A DNA stretch of 49,797 nt from JADHMP01 sp964386915 (GCA_964386915.1 CAYLUQ010000017.1:1-49797); one strand, 5' to 3'; positions 25,041 to 34,065 are shown, numbered from the stretch's first letter. The notes: generated by a model from the sequence alone, not told the origin. Made by a program: numbers and translations.

Positions 25041-25920
25041 ATTCAAAGCGTGTATGGTGAAGATAAGGCTGCTCAGGGGCCACATAGGTGCTCGGAAAAT
25101 GAGGTAGATTTGGTGTGTTAGAAAATTTTTGAGTTTCAAAACAAATGGCTTCCCTTTGGGTTGGCGTAAAAACCACCAATCCTGGTTGATCGGTCTGGAT
25201 ATGCATGCTGATGCCCGTTTGGGGAGAATATAGCTTGGCCGCCGTTTTTGTTTTTGAATTAAGCACAAAATAATCATCCAATCTTTGGGTTCCCAATGGG
25301 CGAGGCTGACTGAAGTCCATAGCAGTTTGGTCGGTCTTGAGCAGAACTCCCGTTGGCACCAAATTTTGAGCCAATTCTAAATAGTGTGTTGCCTCAATCT
25401 GCAAATACTGTTCGTCTAGTTTTCCCTTAGGGTTAAGACTAAAATAGGCATGATTAGTTAGGTTTATATGAGTAGGGGCGTCGGTAGTAGCTCGATATTC
25501 CAATACTAGGGCCTGCTCTTGCAGGCGATAGGTGATTTGGGCCTGCACCGTGCCAGGAAAACCACCATTCCCATTTAAACAAGTATGTTGTAATGTAAGC
25601 TCCGTTTCAGCATAAGATTTCTTTTGCCAATATTGTCTATGCCAGCCAGTTTCCCCACTGTGTAATAAGACACCGTCTGTATGATCTAATAGATATTTTT
25701 TGTTGTTCAGTATAAAACTTTCGGTTAGTCGCCCAGCATATCTACCTACAACTGCGCCGTGACACCAGCTGTCATTAAGATACGTGTCTGGTGATGCTAA
25801 TCCTTGAATTATATTGATAGACTCTCCCTTTGTATTGGTAACCCACAATTCGTGTAAAATAGCCCCATAGTCTAAAAAAGTGGCGCTTAGGTAATCATTG
25901 TGTAGCTCAAATTGTTGCAT
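25018..25920 (-). CDS. galM: aldose 1-epimerase (mutarotase)
   Basis: Interconverts alpha and beta anomers of hexoses. The 300-residue beta-sandwich protein has the catalytic His in NLTNHAYFSL, an upstream GAVVGRYAGR block with the substrate Arg, and LDDYFVLN with an Asp that binds the sugar. The C-terminal FETQKFSNTPNLPHFPSTYVAPEQPYLHHTRFEF carries the general-base Glu region. No signal peptide. Its start is 1 bp downstream of the msrA stop, so they are probably one transcript. Confidence 0.9.
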   Translation of the reverse strand: MQQFELHNDYLSATFLDYGAILHELWVTNTKGESINIIQGLASPDTYLNDSWCHGAVVGRYAGRLTESFILNNKKYLLDHTDGVLLHSGETGWHRQYWQKKSYAETELTLQHTCLNGNGGFPGTVQAQITYRLQEQALVLEYRATTDAPTHINLTNHAYFSLNPKGKLDEQYLQIEATHYLELAQNLVPTGVLLKTDQTAMDFSQPRPLGTQRLDDYFVLNSKTKTAAKLYSPQTGISMHIQTDQPGLVVFTPTQREAICFETQKFSNTPNLPHFPSTYVAPEQPYLHHTRFEFSGIAAR

Positions 25921-25921
25921 T

Positions 25922-26575
25922 TTAGTGTGCTTCTTTGAGCAGTTCCGGATAGCGGCCTTGGAATTTTTTTAAGCGAGGAATGGAAACATTTTGAACATAG
26001 GGATTGTCTGGATTGCGCTTTTCATAGTCTTGATGATATTCTTCGGCATAGAAGAATTTCTCAAGTGGTTTTACTTCAGTAACAATCTCTGCCTTAAAAA
26101 CACCTTGTTCGGTAAGTTGTTGGATGTATTTTTGAATTTGCTCGCGTTCTGTTGGGGAGGTATAAAACGCAATGGAACGATATTGACTGCCATGATCAGG
26201 CCCTTGTCTGTTTGGGGTGGTGGGATCATGCGAACCAAAAAACACCTGTAGCAAGGTGCCAAAGGATACTTCTTCAGGATTGTAGAGCACTTCTACAGCC
26301 TCGGCATGACCGGTACGTCCGGTTCCAATTTGATTGTAGTTGGGGTTTTTGGTAAAGCCACCGGCATAGCCCGAATAGACCTCAGAAACGCCTTTAACAC
26401 TTTCAAAAATGGCTTCTACACACCAAAAACAACCGGAAGCAAAATAGGCTTTTTTAAGATTTTGATCTACCCTAGCAGTAGGTTGCCAAACAGGATCGGG
26501 ATGGTCTATAGGACGACTGTCTGAAAAACATGTGTTTAGAGAAAGTAGACTGAGAGTGAGTGCTAAAATTTTCAT
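25922..26575 (-). CDS. msrA: peptide methionine-S-sulfoxide reductase MsrA, lipoprotein-like
   Basis: Reduces the S epimer of methionine sulfoxide. Catalytic motif ASGCFWCVEAIF (about residue 50), then YSGYAGG, YNQIGTGRTGHAEAVEVLYNP and FFGSHDPT. 217 residues. The N terminus (MKILALTLSLLSLNTCFSD) looks like a lipoprotein signal, with Cys after a loose lipobox, so the enzyme probably acts outside the cytoplasm. It shares this placement with one of two MsrB proteins encoded close by. A good promoter lies 50 bp upstream. Confidence 0.94.
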   Translation of the reverse strand: MKILALTLSLLSLNTCFSDSRPIDHPDPVWQPTARVDQNLKKAYFASGCFWCVEAIFESVKGVSEVYSGYAGGFTKNPNYNQIGTGRTGHAEAVEVLYNPEEVSFGTLLQVFFGSHDPTTPNRQGPDHGSQYRSIAFYTSPTEREQIQKYIQQLTEQGVFKAEIVTEVKPLEKFFYAEEYHQDYEKRNPDNPYVQNVSIPRLKKFQGRYPELLKEAH

Positions 26576-26625
26576 TCTTTTTTGTTTATTAAAACTTCAT
26601 TAGGGGAAAAAGTATATTTATATTT

Positions 26626-26656
26626 CAAAGGTACTATTCTCAAATAGGTTTTGCAA
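26626..26656 (-). promoter_or_regulatory. msrA promoter
   Basis: Minus-strand TTG (26654-26656) and TACCTTTG (26626-26633) are 20 bp apart. Predicted start near 26620, giving a 45-base leader. Confidence 0.6.
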
Positions 26657-26664
26657 TGGAATAG

Positions 26665-27127
26665 ATCACCTATTGCTTTTTTGTTTCTAAATCGGCTTTC
26701 GAATTAACATTTTTGGCATTTCTCATCTTAGTAATGCATAGTGGCATGAATTGTTATTCTTTCCCATTAGAGGGTGGTTTGAGGGTAACGGGCATGACTG
26801 ACCGAGTAAGTTGGGGACTCTATATTTCAAACTTTACCTTTTTGGTGGGGTTACAGCCGCAGCCCTAATGCTGGTTATGTCAACCTATGTGCTAAAGGAT
26901 ATTGATTTCAAGCAAGCCGTTCTAATTGGTGAGGGGTTAGCTGTTGCAGCACCCGTATGTGTTTGCTTTTTGTTATTGCCGACATGGAAGGCCCCTCTCT
27001 TTTATGGCACATGATTCCGGGCATAAGGGCGCTTAATGGCTATTTGTTTTTAAATATTACCATTCCCTTTTATATTTTATTCAGTCCTAAAATTAAATTG
27101 CCTCAGCGCTATTCTTCGCTAGGTTAG
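26665..27127 (+). pseudogene. decayed NrfD/DsrP-type membrane subunit
   Basis: Three pieces of one NrfD-like protein (quinol-oxidising membrane subunit of polysulfide/Dsr/Hmc-type complexes) lie in three frames. Frame of 26665: LEGGLRVTGMTDRVSWGLY and SNFTFLVG, to about 26850. Frame of 26811: GVTAAALMLVMSTYVLKD and LIGEGLAVAAPVC, ending at a stop at 27012-27014. Frame of 26981: LLWHMIPGI, then LNGYLFLNITIPFYIL, ending at 27127. Between the last two blocks the usual stretch that joins them (NFP...WDVIV in intact proteins) is missing, so there is an internal deletion as well. Only about the first 40 percent of the usual protein remains. No partner genes are nearby. Confidence 0.8.
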
Positions 27128-27157
27128 ATTTAGGGAAACGTGTCATAAGGGATTAAT

Positions 27158-28546
27158 TTACAAATGAATCACTTCATCATAGGCATCGGCCACTGCTTCC
27201 ATCACGGCCTCACTCATAGTGGGATGTGGGTGCACGGCTTTGAGCACTTCATGTCCAGTGGTTTCTAATTTGCGTCCTAAAACGGCTTCGGCAATCATAT
27301 CGGTCACACCAGCACCAATCATGTGGCAGCCTAGCCACTCGCCATATTTGGCGTCAAAAATAACCTTGACAAAGCCATCGGAATGCCCACTGGCTTGTGC
27401 TTTTCCAGAGGCTGAAAAAGGAAATTTACCTACCTTAATGGCATAGCCTTTTTCTTTGGCTTGGGCTTCTGTTAAGCCTACAGAGGCCACTTCGGGAGCG
27501 CAATAAGTACAGCCTGGAATATTGCCATAGTCTAGGGGTTCTACCGTCATGCCAGCAATTTTTTCCACACACAAAATACCTTCGGCTGAGGCCACATGCG
27601 CGAGTGCTTGTCCGCTGGTCACATCACCAATGGCATAATAGCCCGGCATATTGGTTTGATAAAAGTCGTTGACTAAAATCTTATCTCGATCGGTAACAAT
27701 ACCCACTTCCTCAAGGCCAATGTTTTCAATATTGGTTTTAATGCCCACGGCTGATAATACAATGTCGGCTTTTAGAGTTTCTTCCCCTTTGGCCGTTTTA
27801 ATGGTGGCGCTCACGCCTTTGCCTTTGGTGTCTACAGCAGTCACTTCGGCGCCGGTCATAATTTGGATGCCACTTTTCTTAAAAGAACGTTCTAACTGTT
27901 TTGAAATTTCTTCATCTTCAACGGGCACAATGCGATCTAAATATTCTACAATAGTCACCTCGGTTCCCATTGCGTTATAGAAATAGGCAAATTCAATTCC
28001 TATGGCTCCAGAGCCTACCACAATGAGTTTTTTGGGTTGCTTTGGCAGGGTCATGGCTTCTCTATAGCCAATCACTTTTTTGCCATCTTGAGGTAAGCTA
28101 GGCAATTCTCTTGAACGGGCACCTGTGGCAATAATAATATGTTGTGCTTCATATTCTTCGGTTTTTTTACCCAGGGTTACACTCACTTTTTTTCCGGGTA
28201 AAATTTTACCAAACCCGTTAAGCACGTCAATTTTGTTTTTCTTCATTAAAAATTGAACCCCTTTGCTCATTCCTTCGGCTACACTTCTACTGCGATTGAC
28301 AACAGCATCAAAATCTTTGTCATATTCTTTTACGGTTAGACCATAATCGTTGGCGTGTTTTAGATAATTAAACACCTGAGCCGATTTTAAAAGGGCTTTG
28401 GTAGGAATACAGCCCCAGTTGAGGCAAACACCGCCTAAGCTTTCTTTTTCTACTATAGCCGTTTTAAATCCAAGTTGTGAGGCTCTAATGGCGGTCACAT
28501 AGCCTCCCGGACCACTACCCACCACAATAATATCATATGCTGTCAT
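27158..28546 (-). CDS. lpdA: dihydrolipoyl dehydrogenase (E3)
   Basis: FAD enzyme that reoxidises lipoyl groups of 2-oxoacid dehydrogenases and glycine cleavage, passing electrons to NAD+. FAD loop VVGSGPGGYVTAIRASQ at the N terminus, redox disulfide GGVCLNWGCIPTKAL (about residue 42), NAD loop VVGSGAIGIEFAYFYN, FAD site GYYAIGDVTSG, and the C-terminal catalytic HPHPTMSEAVMEA with His-Glu. 462 residues, full length. It has its own -7 box upstream (28569-28576). Confidence 0.96.
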   Translation of the reverse strand: MTAYDIIVVGSGPGGYVTAIRASQLGFKTAIVEKESLGGVCLNWGCIPTKALLKSAQVFNYLKHANDYGLTVKEYDKDFDAVVNRSRSVAEGMSKGVQFLMKKNKIDVLNGFGKILPGKKVSVTLGKKTEEYEAQHIIIATGARSRELPSLPQDGKKVIGYREAMTLPKQPKKLIVVGSGAIGIEFAYFYNAMGTEVTIVEYLDRIVPVEDEEISKQLERSFKKSGIQIMTGAEVTAVDTKGKGVSATIKTAKGEETLKADIVLSAVGIKTNIENIGLEEVGIVTDRDKILVNDFYQTNMPGYYAIGDVTSGQALAHVASAEGILCVEKIAGMTVEPLDYGNIPGCTYCAPEVASVGLTEAQAKEKGYAIKVGKFPFSASGKAQASGHSDGFVKVIFDAKYGEWLGCHMIGAGVTDMIAEAVLGRKLETTGHEVLKAVHPHPTMSEAVMEAVADAYDEVIHL

Positions 28547-28568
28547 TCAAAAGGGTTTATATTCAGCG

Positions 28569-28576
28569 CAAAGTTA
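28569..28576 (-). promoter_or_regulatory. lpdA -7 box
   Basis: Minus-strand TAACTTTG matches TAnnTTTG, 22 bases before the lpdA start; no clear -33 box at the expected distance. Confidence 0.4.
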
Positions 28577-28598
28577 CAAAACTGAAAAGTTTTCGGGA

Positions 28599-29006
28599 TT
28601 ATTTTTCTTGGGAAACAAAGTCTATACTTGCCGAATTCACACAAAACCGTTCTCCAGTGGGGGTTGGTCCATCGGGAAAAACATGCCCCTGGTGCCCCCC
28701 GCATTGCGCACATACAATTTCAATGCGAATCATGCCATGCGAGGTGTCTCGAATCATTTCTAGGGCGCCTGGAAACGCTGCATCAAAACTAGGCCAACCA
28801 CAATTGCTTTCAAATTTATGTTCGGCAGCAAAAAGGGCTGTTCCACAACCTTTGCAGTGATAGGTGCCGGCCTCAAAATGTTGGTTGTATTTTCCGCTGT
28901 GTGGATATTCAGTGCCTTTTTCTCTTAAAATGCGATAGCTCTCCGGGTCGAGTTGTGCTTGCCAATCCGCTTCCGATTTTTCAATGGGATACCTATTGGG
29001 CGCCAT
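28599..29006 (-). CDS. msrB: peptide methionine-R-sulfoxide reductase MsrB, cytoplasmic
   Basis: Reduces the R epimer of methionine sulfoxide. 135 residues with two zinc CxxC pairs (CKGC, CAQC), GWPSFDAAF, and the catalytic Cys in ERFCVNSASIDF. It also has a Cys before GWPSF (ESNCGWPSF), the classic resolving position. No signal peptide, so it is the cytoplasmic copy. Its first bases overlap the end of the second msrB gene by 14, so the two are translated from one message. Confidence 0.94.
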   Translation of the reverse strand: MAPNRYPIEKSEADWQAQLDPESYRILREKGTEYPHSGKYNQHFEAGTYHCKGCGTALFAAEHKFESNCGWPSFDAAFPGALEMIRDTSHGMIRIEIVCAQCGGHQGHVFPDGPTPTGERFCVNSASIDFVSQEK

Positions 29007-29481
29007 CTTCTTTTGAAATAAACGTTAGAGCTGCAGAATTTATGCAATGGCGTTTGCCCGTGGTGTTGCGTGGGCCGTCTTCAAACATATGGCCTAAATG
29101 CCCTCCACACATTTTACATTTTAATTCGGTGCGCGCATAACCAATTTTATAATCCACATCATATTCTAAATTTTCGTCAATGCCCCGGTCAAAAGAAGGC
29201 CAACCGCTTTTAGAATCATATTTATAAGCCGATTCATAGAGAGGGGTTTGGCAGCCTCCGCACACATAAGTGCCTTCTTCATAAAATTTATTTAGCGGGC
29301 CAGAAAAGGCTCGTTCAGTGCCGGCTTGTCGCAACACATGATAAGCCATTTCAGAAAGTTGGGCGCGCCATTCGGCATCTGTTTTAGTAATGGGATATGT
29401 TTTTTCTTTTGTTTTTTTCTGGGCATTGCTTTGACAGCTTAGGAGCAAGAGGGAAAACAATACTAATATGGAGCGTTTCAT
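28993..29481 (-). CDS. msrB: peptide methionine-R-sulfoxide reductase MsrB, lipoprotein
   Basis: Second MsrB, 162 residues. The N terminus MKRSILVLFSLLLLSCQSNAQ is a lipoprotein signal with lipobox Cys, so the mature enzyme sits in the envelope. Zinc pairs CGGC and CKMC, GWPSFDRGI, and catalytic Cys in KRHCINSAALTF are present. The resolving Cys position is Ser (DSKSGWPSF), so recycling must use another Cys or partner than in the cytoplasmic copy. Confidence 0.94.
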   Translation of the reverse strand: MKRSILVLFSLLLLSCQSNAQKKTKEKTYPITKTDAEWRAQLSEMAYHVLRQAGTERAFSGPLNKFYEEGTYVCGGCQTPLYESAYKYDSKSGWPSFDRGIDENLEYDVDYKIGYARTELKCKMCGGHLGHMFEDGPRNTTGKRHCINSAALTFISKEDGAQ

Positions 29482-29612
29482 GATCTTTTTTCTTCAAAAA
29501 TAAACAACTTTAGCAGCCTATCGAAAATTCTCTAAATTTTATGATTTTTTTGACTTCTTGTGCCTTCGGAATCTCAGATTTTAAATACTTTAGTAGCTCA
29601 AATCTTATCCTT

Positions 29613-30425
29613 ATGAAATTTAAACCTCATTTTCTCCTCGCTTTCCTGATTTTGTTTACGGCATGTAAAACCAATGTGATTACGGGCAAGAAGACCTATA
29701 ATTTTATGTCCAACAAGCAGTTGTTTCCAATGGCTTTTAAGCAATATGATGTTTTTTTAAAAGAGCATACCGTAATAACCAATACCGCAGAAAGTCAACA
29801 AATAAAAGACATAGGGGCTAGAATTGCGGCAGCAGCCCAAAAATATTTTGAATATAAAGGTGCAGCACGACTTTTACAAGACTATGCATGGGAATACAAT
29901 TTAGTAGAAGACCCTCTGGTGAATGCTTGGTGCATGCCGGGAGGTAAAATTGTGTTTTATACTGGAATTTTGCCAATTGCCAAAAACCCAAGTGGTATTG
30001 CCGTAATTATGGGACATGAGGTGGCTCATGCTTTAGCCGAACACGGCGGGCAACGTATCTCAGCTGGGCTCACCCAACAAGGTTTGGGACTGGTGTTAAA
30101 CAAAACCACCGAAAACCAACCCGAAAAAAAACGAAAAGCTATTTTGGCTGCCTATGGCGTAGGTTCTTCAGTGGGTGTGATGCTGCCCTTTAGCAGAAAA
30201 CATGAAACAGAAGCTGATAAAATTGGACTTGAACTAGCCGCAATAGCCGGCTTTGACGTGACCGAGGCCCCCAAGTTGTGGGAACGTATGCAGGCCCAAG
30301 GAGGCAGCAAGCCCCCCGAAATTTTAAGTACCCATCCGGCCAATCAAACGCGTATTCAAAATCTACGTGACTGGGGCCCCGGTGCCTTGGCATTAGCTAA
30401 AAAAATTAATCAAAAAGCGCCTTAA
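29613..30425 (+). CDS. M48 family metallopeptidase, lipoprotein
   Basis: Zinc protease of the envelope. The HExxH motif is in VIMGHEVAHALAEHGGQR, with the third ligand Glu in KHETEADKIGLELAAIAG. Start at ATG 29613 gives a lipoprotein signal (MKFKPHFLLAFLILFTAC); the upstream ATG 29541 would bury it behind 24 residues. 270 residues, similar to LoiP/BepA-type proteases without TPR repeats. Likely role is quality control of outer-membrane proteins, inferred from family. Confidence 0.92.
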   Translation: MKFKPHFLLAFLILFTACKTNVITGKKTYNFMSNKQLFPMAFKQYDVFLKEHTVITNTAESQQIKDIGARIAAAAQKYFEYKGAARLLQDYAWEYNLVEDPLVNAWCMPGGKIVFYTGILPIAKNPSGIAVIMGHEVAHALAEHGGQRISAGLTQQGLGLVLNKTTENQPEKKRKAILAAYGVGSSVGVMLPFSRKHETEADKIGLELAAIAGFDVTEAPKLWERMQAQGGSKPPEILSTHPANQTRIQNLRDWGPGALALAKKINQKAP

Positions 30426-30465
30426 GTCTCATAGAATTCATACTTTGGAAGACTAAATTTAAGGT

Positions 30466-31788
30466 ATGCTTTCTGTTAAAACTCCCCTTGAAAAAGGGAG
30501 TAAAAAACTTATTAATGCTTGGGCATTTTACGATTGGGCCAATTCGGTTTATTCGCTAGTGATTTCCTCCGCAATTTTTCCCATCTACTACGGTACCCTT
30601 TTTGCTACTAACAATACCGTTCAAATTTTAGATTATGAAATAAAAAGCACAGCTTTAATCAGCTTTGTTATGGCAGCTGCTTTTGTGGTGGTGGCCTTAA
30701 TGTCGCCTTTGCTCTCGGGAATTGCCGATTATATTGGTAACAAAAAGCGTTTCATGAAGATTTTTGTCTATTTGGGTTCACTTTCCTGTATAGGCTTGTA
30801 TTGGTTTACACTAGAAACACTCTTTTTAGGGTATTTTTTCTATTTCTTAGCCATGATTGGTTTGTGGGCCAGTTTGGTGTTTTACAATTCTTATTTGCCC
30901 GATATTGCCTATCCGGAACAGCAAGACAAAGCAAGCGCTAGGGGCTTTTCTATGGGCTATATTGGAAGTGTATTGCTCTTGTTGTTGAACCTCGCCATGG
31001 TCATGAAACCCCAGTGGTTTGGTATTGGAGGAACCGAAGGTGAAGCCGCCATAACGGCCATGAAATATTCTTTTATTACGGTGGGCATTTGGTGGGCTTT
31101 GTTTAGTCAATATGCTTTCTATTATCTACCTAAAAGCAATCATGAAGTAAAAGTAACACGTGATATTTTTTGGAATGGATACCGAGAATTGCGAACGGTT
31201 TGGGAGGAGCTTAAAACCCTAGATCGTTTAAAGCGATTTTTGCCTGCTTTTTTTCTTTATAGCATGGCACTGCAAACCGTGCTTCTCGTTGCAGCCTATT
31301 TTGGAGAGCAAGAAATTGCTTGGGCTAGCACCTCAGAAAAAACCTCGGGTTTAATCATCAGTATTTTGCTCATTCAATTGGTTGGTATTCTTGGTGCCAT
31401 TTTAACCGCTAGAGCTTCTCATCGCTTTGGAAATATTTCAACCCTGATGGTCATTAATTTTATTTGGGCGGTTTTATGCTGGTATGCCTATACCATCACC
31501 ACTCCGGTTCAATTTTATACGGTTGCCGGCCTAGTGGGCATGGTGATGGGTGGTTTGCAATCGCTCTCCCGCTCTACCTATTCTAAATTGCTTCCCGAAA
31601 CCCAAGACACCACCTCTTTTTTTAGTTTTTATGACGTGACCGAAAAAGTGGGAATCGTAATTGGCATGCTTATGTTTGGGGTGATTGATCAAATCACCGG
31701 AAGCATGCGCAATTCTATCTTGTTTTTTATTCTCTTTTTTGTGTTAGGGGCCTTTATGCTCAAACGTGTTCAAACAAAAGAGCGTTAA
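30466..31788 (+). CDS. MFS transporter, UMF1 family
   Basis: Twelve-segment major facilitator, 440 residues. The family hallmark AWAFYDWANSVYSLVISSAIFPIYY near the N terminus is clear, as is GIADYIGNKKRFM between segments 2 and 3 and GGLQSLSRSTYSKLLPE in the second half. In fungi the family (Atg22) exports vacuolar amino acids; the bacterial substrate is unknown. The stop overlaps the convergent GSG-repeat gene by 4 bases. Confidence 0.9.
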   Translation: MLSVKTPLEKGSKKLINAWAFYDWANSVYSLVISSAIFPIYYGTLFATNNTVQILDYEIKSTALISFVMAAAFVVVALMSPLLSGIADYIGNKKRFMKIFVYLGSLSCIGLYWFTLETLFLGYFFYFLAMIGLWASLVFYNSYLPDIAYPEQQDKASARGFSMGYIGSVLLLLLNLAMVMKPQWFGIGGTEGEAAITAMKYSFITVGIWWALFSQYAFYYLPKSNHEVKVTRDIFWNGYRELRTVWEELKTLDRLKRFLPAFFLYSMALQTVLLVAAYFGEQEIAWASTSEKTSGLIISILLIQLVGILGAILTARASHRFGNISTLMVINFIWAVLCWYAYTITTPVQFYTVAGLVGMVMGGLQSLSRSTYSKLLPETQDTTSFFSFYDVTEKVGIVIGMLMFGVIDQITGSMRNSILFFILFFVLGAFMLKRVQTKER

Positions 31789-32486
31789 TCCTTAAGAACA
31801 ATACTACCCGAACCCGTTAGGAGTTGTTTGTGTTCTTTGGGGTTTCCATAACACCTAATATGTCCGGAGCCTGTTACAGCAGCCATTAGATTTTTTTTAG
31901 CATGAAGCACTATGCTTCCGGAGCCCGTTATCTTTGAATCGGCGTTTTGACTCAACAGTTCTTTGGTTTTAAGGTGCCCAGATCCGGTCACTTTAAAGTG
32001 AGTTTGTTGCGCTTGTCCACTCAACTTTATTTGCCCTGAACCGGTTAGAGTTGCCTCCACTTGGTTTGCTTCTAGCAGCATTTTTATTAGGCCTGACCCC
32101 GATAGGATAAGTTCAAATTGATCCACTTCTATCGGAAAATCGGCTGTTATATCCCCCGAGCCGCTTAGCGTTACCCTAGACAGGGTGTTAATAGGAATGG
32201 TTAGGGTTATAGAACCCATCTTTGCTGGAGAAAACCAGCTCCCTTTTTTTTGCTTAATGACAAGGGTGTTTTGGCTTACTTTCGTGATAATAGATTCTAA
32301 ATCTGTTCGATTACCTTGGAGTTGAACCGTTCCTGCTTCGCCCTCAATCAGTTCCACATTGAATGGCCCCTCTACATTGAGTTTGTCAAAAGCGCCCACT
32401 TGTCGGGTTTCACTTTGAGAAAAAAGAGATAAACTACCAAATAAAGAGGCCAGTAGAAAGGAACAGAGTAAAGTTTTTGTTTTCAT
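31785..32486 (-). CDS. DUF2807 (head GIN-type) secreted beta-helix protein
   Basis: 233 residues with a signal peptide (MKTKTLLCSFLLASLFGSLSLFSQ). The body has seven T/S-GSG turns (LSGSGDI, LSGSGLI, LTGSGQI, VTGSGHL, ITGSGSI, VTGSGHI, LTGSGSI), spaced by one beta-solenoid coil, as in the putative auto-transporter adhesin head GIN domain. Function unknown. It is last in an operon with an ECF sigma factor, so it is probably envelope-stress linked. Confidence 0.85.
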   Translation of the reverse strand: MKTKTLLCSFLLASLFGSLSLFSQSETRQVGAFDKLNVEGPFNVELIEGEAGTVQLQGNRTDLESIITKVSQNTLVIKQKKGSWFSPAKMGSITLTIPINTLSRVTLSGSGDITADFPIEVDQFELILSGSGLIKMLLEANQVEATLTGSGQIKLSGQAQQTHFKVTGSGHLKTKELLSQNADSKITGSGSIVLHAKKNLMAAVTGSGHIRCYGNPKEHKQLLTGSGSIVLKD

Positions 32487-32507
32487 AAGATGTTGCTGTT
32501 TAAACGA

Positions 32508-33566
32508 TTAATAGTTGAATTTTACGCCCCCAAATTCGGAGTCTATCACAATATTATTGCCTGAGTTTGCTCTTCCATGATAACCCTCATAGGTTTTATC
32601 GCTCGCTTCTTCTTTTATAATTTGATGCTGAAGGGGAAGATTGTGCTTAAAAGTAGCATATTCAAGAGTAAGCCTATAATCAAAAGCCCAATTGGGGTCT
32701 ATGTTCATTTTAATGCCCGTATATTCTGCTTTAATTTGAATCTTTTTAGCCGTAGGAGATATGGATTCAATGAGAAGGGCACCAAACTCCTGTTTCAAAT
32801 CCGCATGGTCTGAAAGGCTTCCTATGACAAGGGTTAGGTAGTCTCCACTACCTAAAACGGTGTGTGCTTCATCTACAATCAATTTGCCGTAGTCATTTTT
32901 AAATTGAAGTTGTTCCACATAGCTGAATTGGGCATTGGTATAGTCGGCTACAAGGTTAATTTCTCCGCCTCTATCTAGTTCAAAAGTAGAATAGTCAGCC
33001 TTAATTTCTCCGCCTTTCATAGTGTCTATAGTAGAATTAGAGGTATAGTCAAAAGACAAGTAATTAGTTGGTGAGAGCAGTTCTCCTATGATGAGTTTGC
33101 CATAGTCGCATTGAATCTTAGCATTGCCTTCTAGGGCGTTGAGCACCAGTGTGCCGTAGTCATTCTTGAGATCTACATGGCTGGTGCGGGGCAATTTGAC
33201 GGTATAATCTATAGTGAAATGAAGTTTAGATTGCGAAAACCAATTGGAGTTCCAGCTATCTTCAATCACCGTTTTTGCTTTTATATGCGCTGGATCGAGA
33301 TCAAAAAGGACTGTTATGTTTTCAAGTTTTTCAAGAACTCTTTTGGAGTTAGAACCACTCACGGTTATCTGAACATCAAGCACCACTTTGTTTTGATCCC
33401 AACTGCTAAGGGTTAGGTTGCCAAACTGATTTTCAATTTCTACCAACGCATTGGGTTGAACGTCAATTTCTTTGTGTAGGGTTTTGGATTCTTTCTGAAA
33501 AGCAAAAAGGGCCAGGCTGTTGATTAGAAAAAAAGTAAAAGCAAGTTTTGTTTTAAAGGATTTCAT
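32508..33566 (-). CDS. secreted beta-repeat protein (DUF4097-like)
   Basis: 352 residues with a signal peptide (MKSFKTKLAFTFFLINSLALFAF). Rich in short beta strands with repeated patterns such as DLKNDYGTLVLNAL, QCDYGKLIIGE, LVADYTNAQFSY and FKNDYGKLIVDEA, which suggest a right-handed beta solenoid. No catalytic motif seen. It overlaps the anti-sigma gene by 14 bases. Role is unknown; the operon points to sensing or protection at the envelope. Confidence 0.75.
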   Translation of the reverse strand: MKSFKTKLAFTFFLINSLALFAFQKESKTLHKEIDVQPNALVEIENQFGNLTLSSWDQNKVVLDVQITVSGSNSKRVLEKLENITVLFDLDPAHIKAKTVIEDSWNSNWFSQSKLHFTIDYTVKLPRTSHVDLKNDYGTLVLNALEGNAKIQCDYGKLIIGELLSPTNYLSFDYTSNSTIDTMKGGEIKADYSTFELDRGGEINLVADYTNAQFSYVEQLQFKNDYGKLIVDEAHTVLGSGDYLTLVIGSLSDHADLKQEFGALLIESISPTAKKIQIKAEYTGIKMNIDPNWAFDYRLTLEYATFKHNLPLQHQIIKEEASDKTYEGYHGRANSGNNIVIDSEFGGVKFNY

Positions 33567-34065
33567 AATTGGCTTTTTGAATTTGAGTTATTTTGTTTTG
33601 GATTTCTATTAACAGAGCATTTTGAAGTCTTAAATTTTCAAGTAAAGCCGCTATCAATTGCGGTTGAGTGGGATTTTGTTCCCATTGTTGATAGAGTGCA
33701 GTATAGTCTTGCTGCATTTTTTGCAATTGTTTTTGACTGTGTGAAACAATTTTTTTCATTTGGGGTGAGCCTTGAGTTTCTAGGGCTTCCATTTGGGTTT
33801 CAATTAATTGAAAAAAGTGTTGTTCCGCTTTTTGAAATTGCACTACCTCTTGGTCGGGTAGCTGCGTTAGATAAACCGCAAAACTACCTAAGCTCACCAA
33901 CACCAAAAGACTTGCAGCTCGCAGCATAAAACGAGATACTCTTTTGGTTTTGAAACGCCTTTTGAGGCGTTGTGCAAATAAATGATCATGGTGGGGCGGA
34001 AGAGGGATCTTTGTCTCCGCTTCCTGCCACTTCTTAAAAAGAATTTTTAAATCGTTATCGGTCAT
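33553..34065 (-). CDS. anti-sigma factor-like membrane protein
   Basis: 170 residues. A cytoplasmic N-terminal segment (about 1-45, MTDNDLKILFKKWQEAET then basic KRRFKTKRVSR) is followed by one membrane helix (FMLRAASLLVLVSLGSFAVYL) and an external Gln-rich coiled coil. It overlaps the ECF sigma gene by 11 bases. That arrangement and topology is that of an anti-sigma factor; no zinc HxxxCxxC motif is seen, so the call rests on context. Confidence 0.7.
   Translation of the reverse strand: MTDNDLKILFKKWQEAETKIPLPPHHDHLFAQRLKRRFKTKRVSRFMLRAASLLVLVSLGSFAVYLTQLPDQEVVQFQKAEQHFFQLIETQMEALETQGSPQMKKIVSHSQKQLQKMQQDYTALYQQWEQNPTQPQLIAALLENLRLQNALLIEIQNKITQIQKANYEIL

Noticed and set aside
26811..27014. 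A 67-residue open frame that could be called a small membrane protein
   Set aside because: It starts at TTG inside conserved NrfD-like sequence that begins in another frame and continues in a third; it is a piece of a broken gene.
31800..32490. Repeated GGTTCCGG-like words as a DNA repeat element
   Set aside because: They are codons for the seven GSG turns of the DUF2807 protein.
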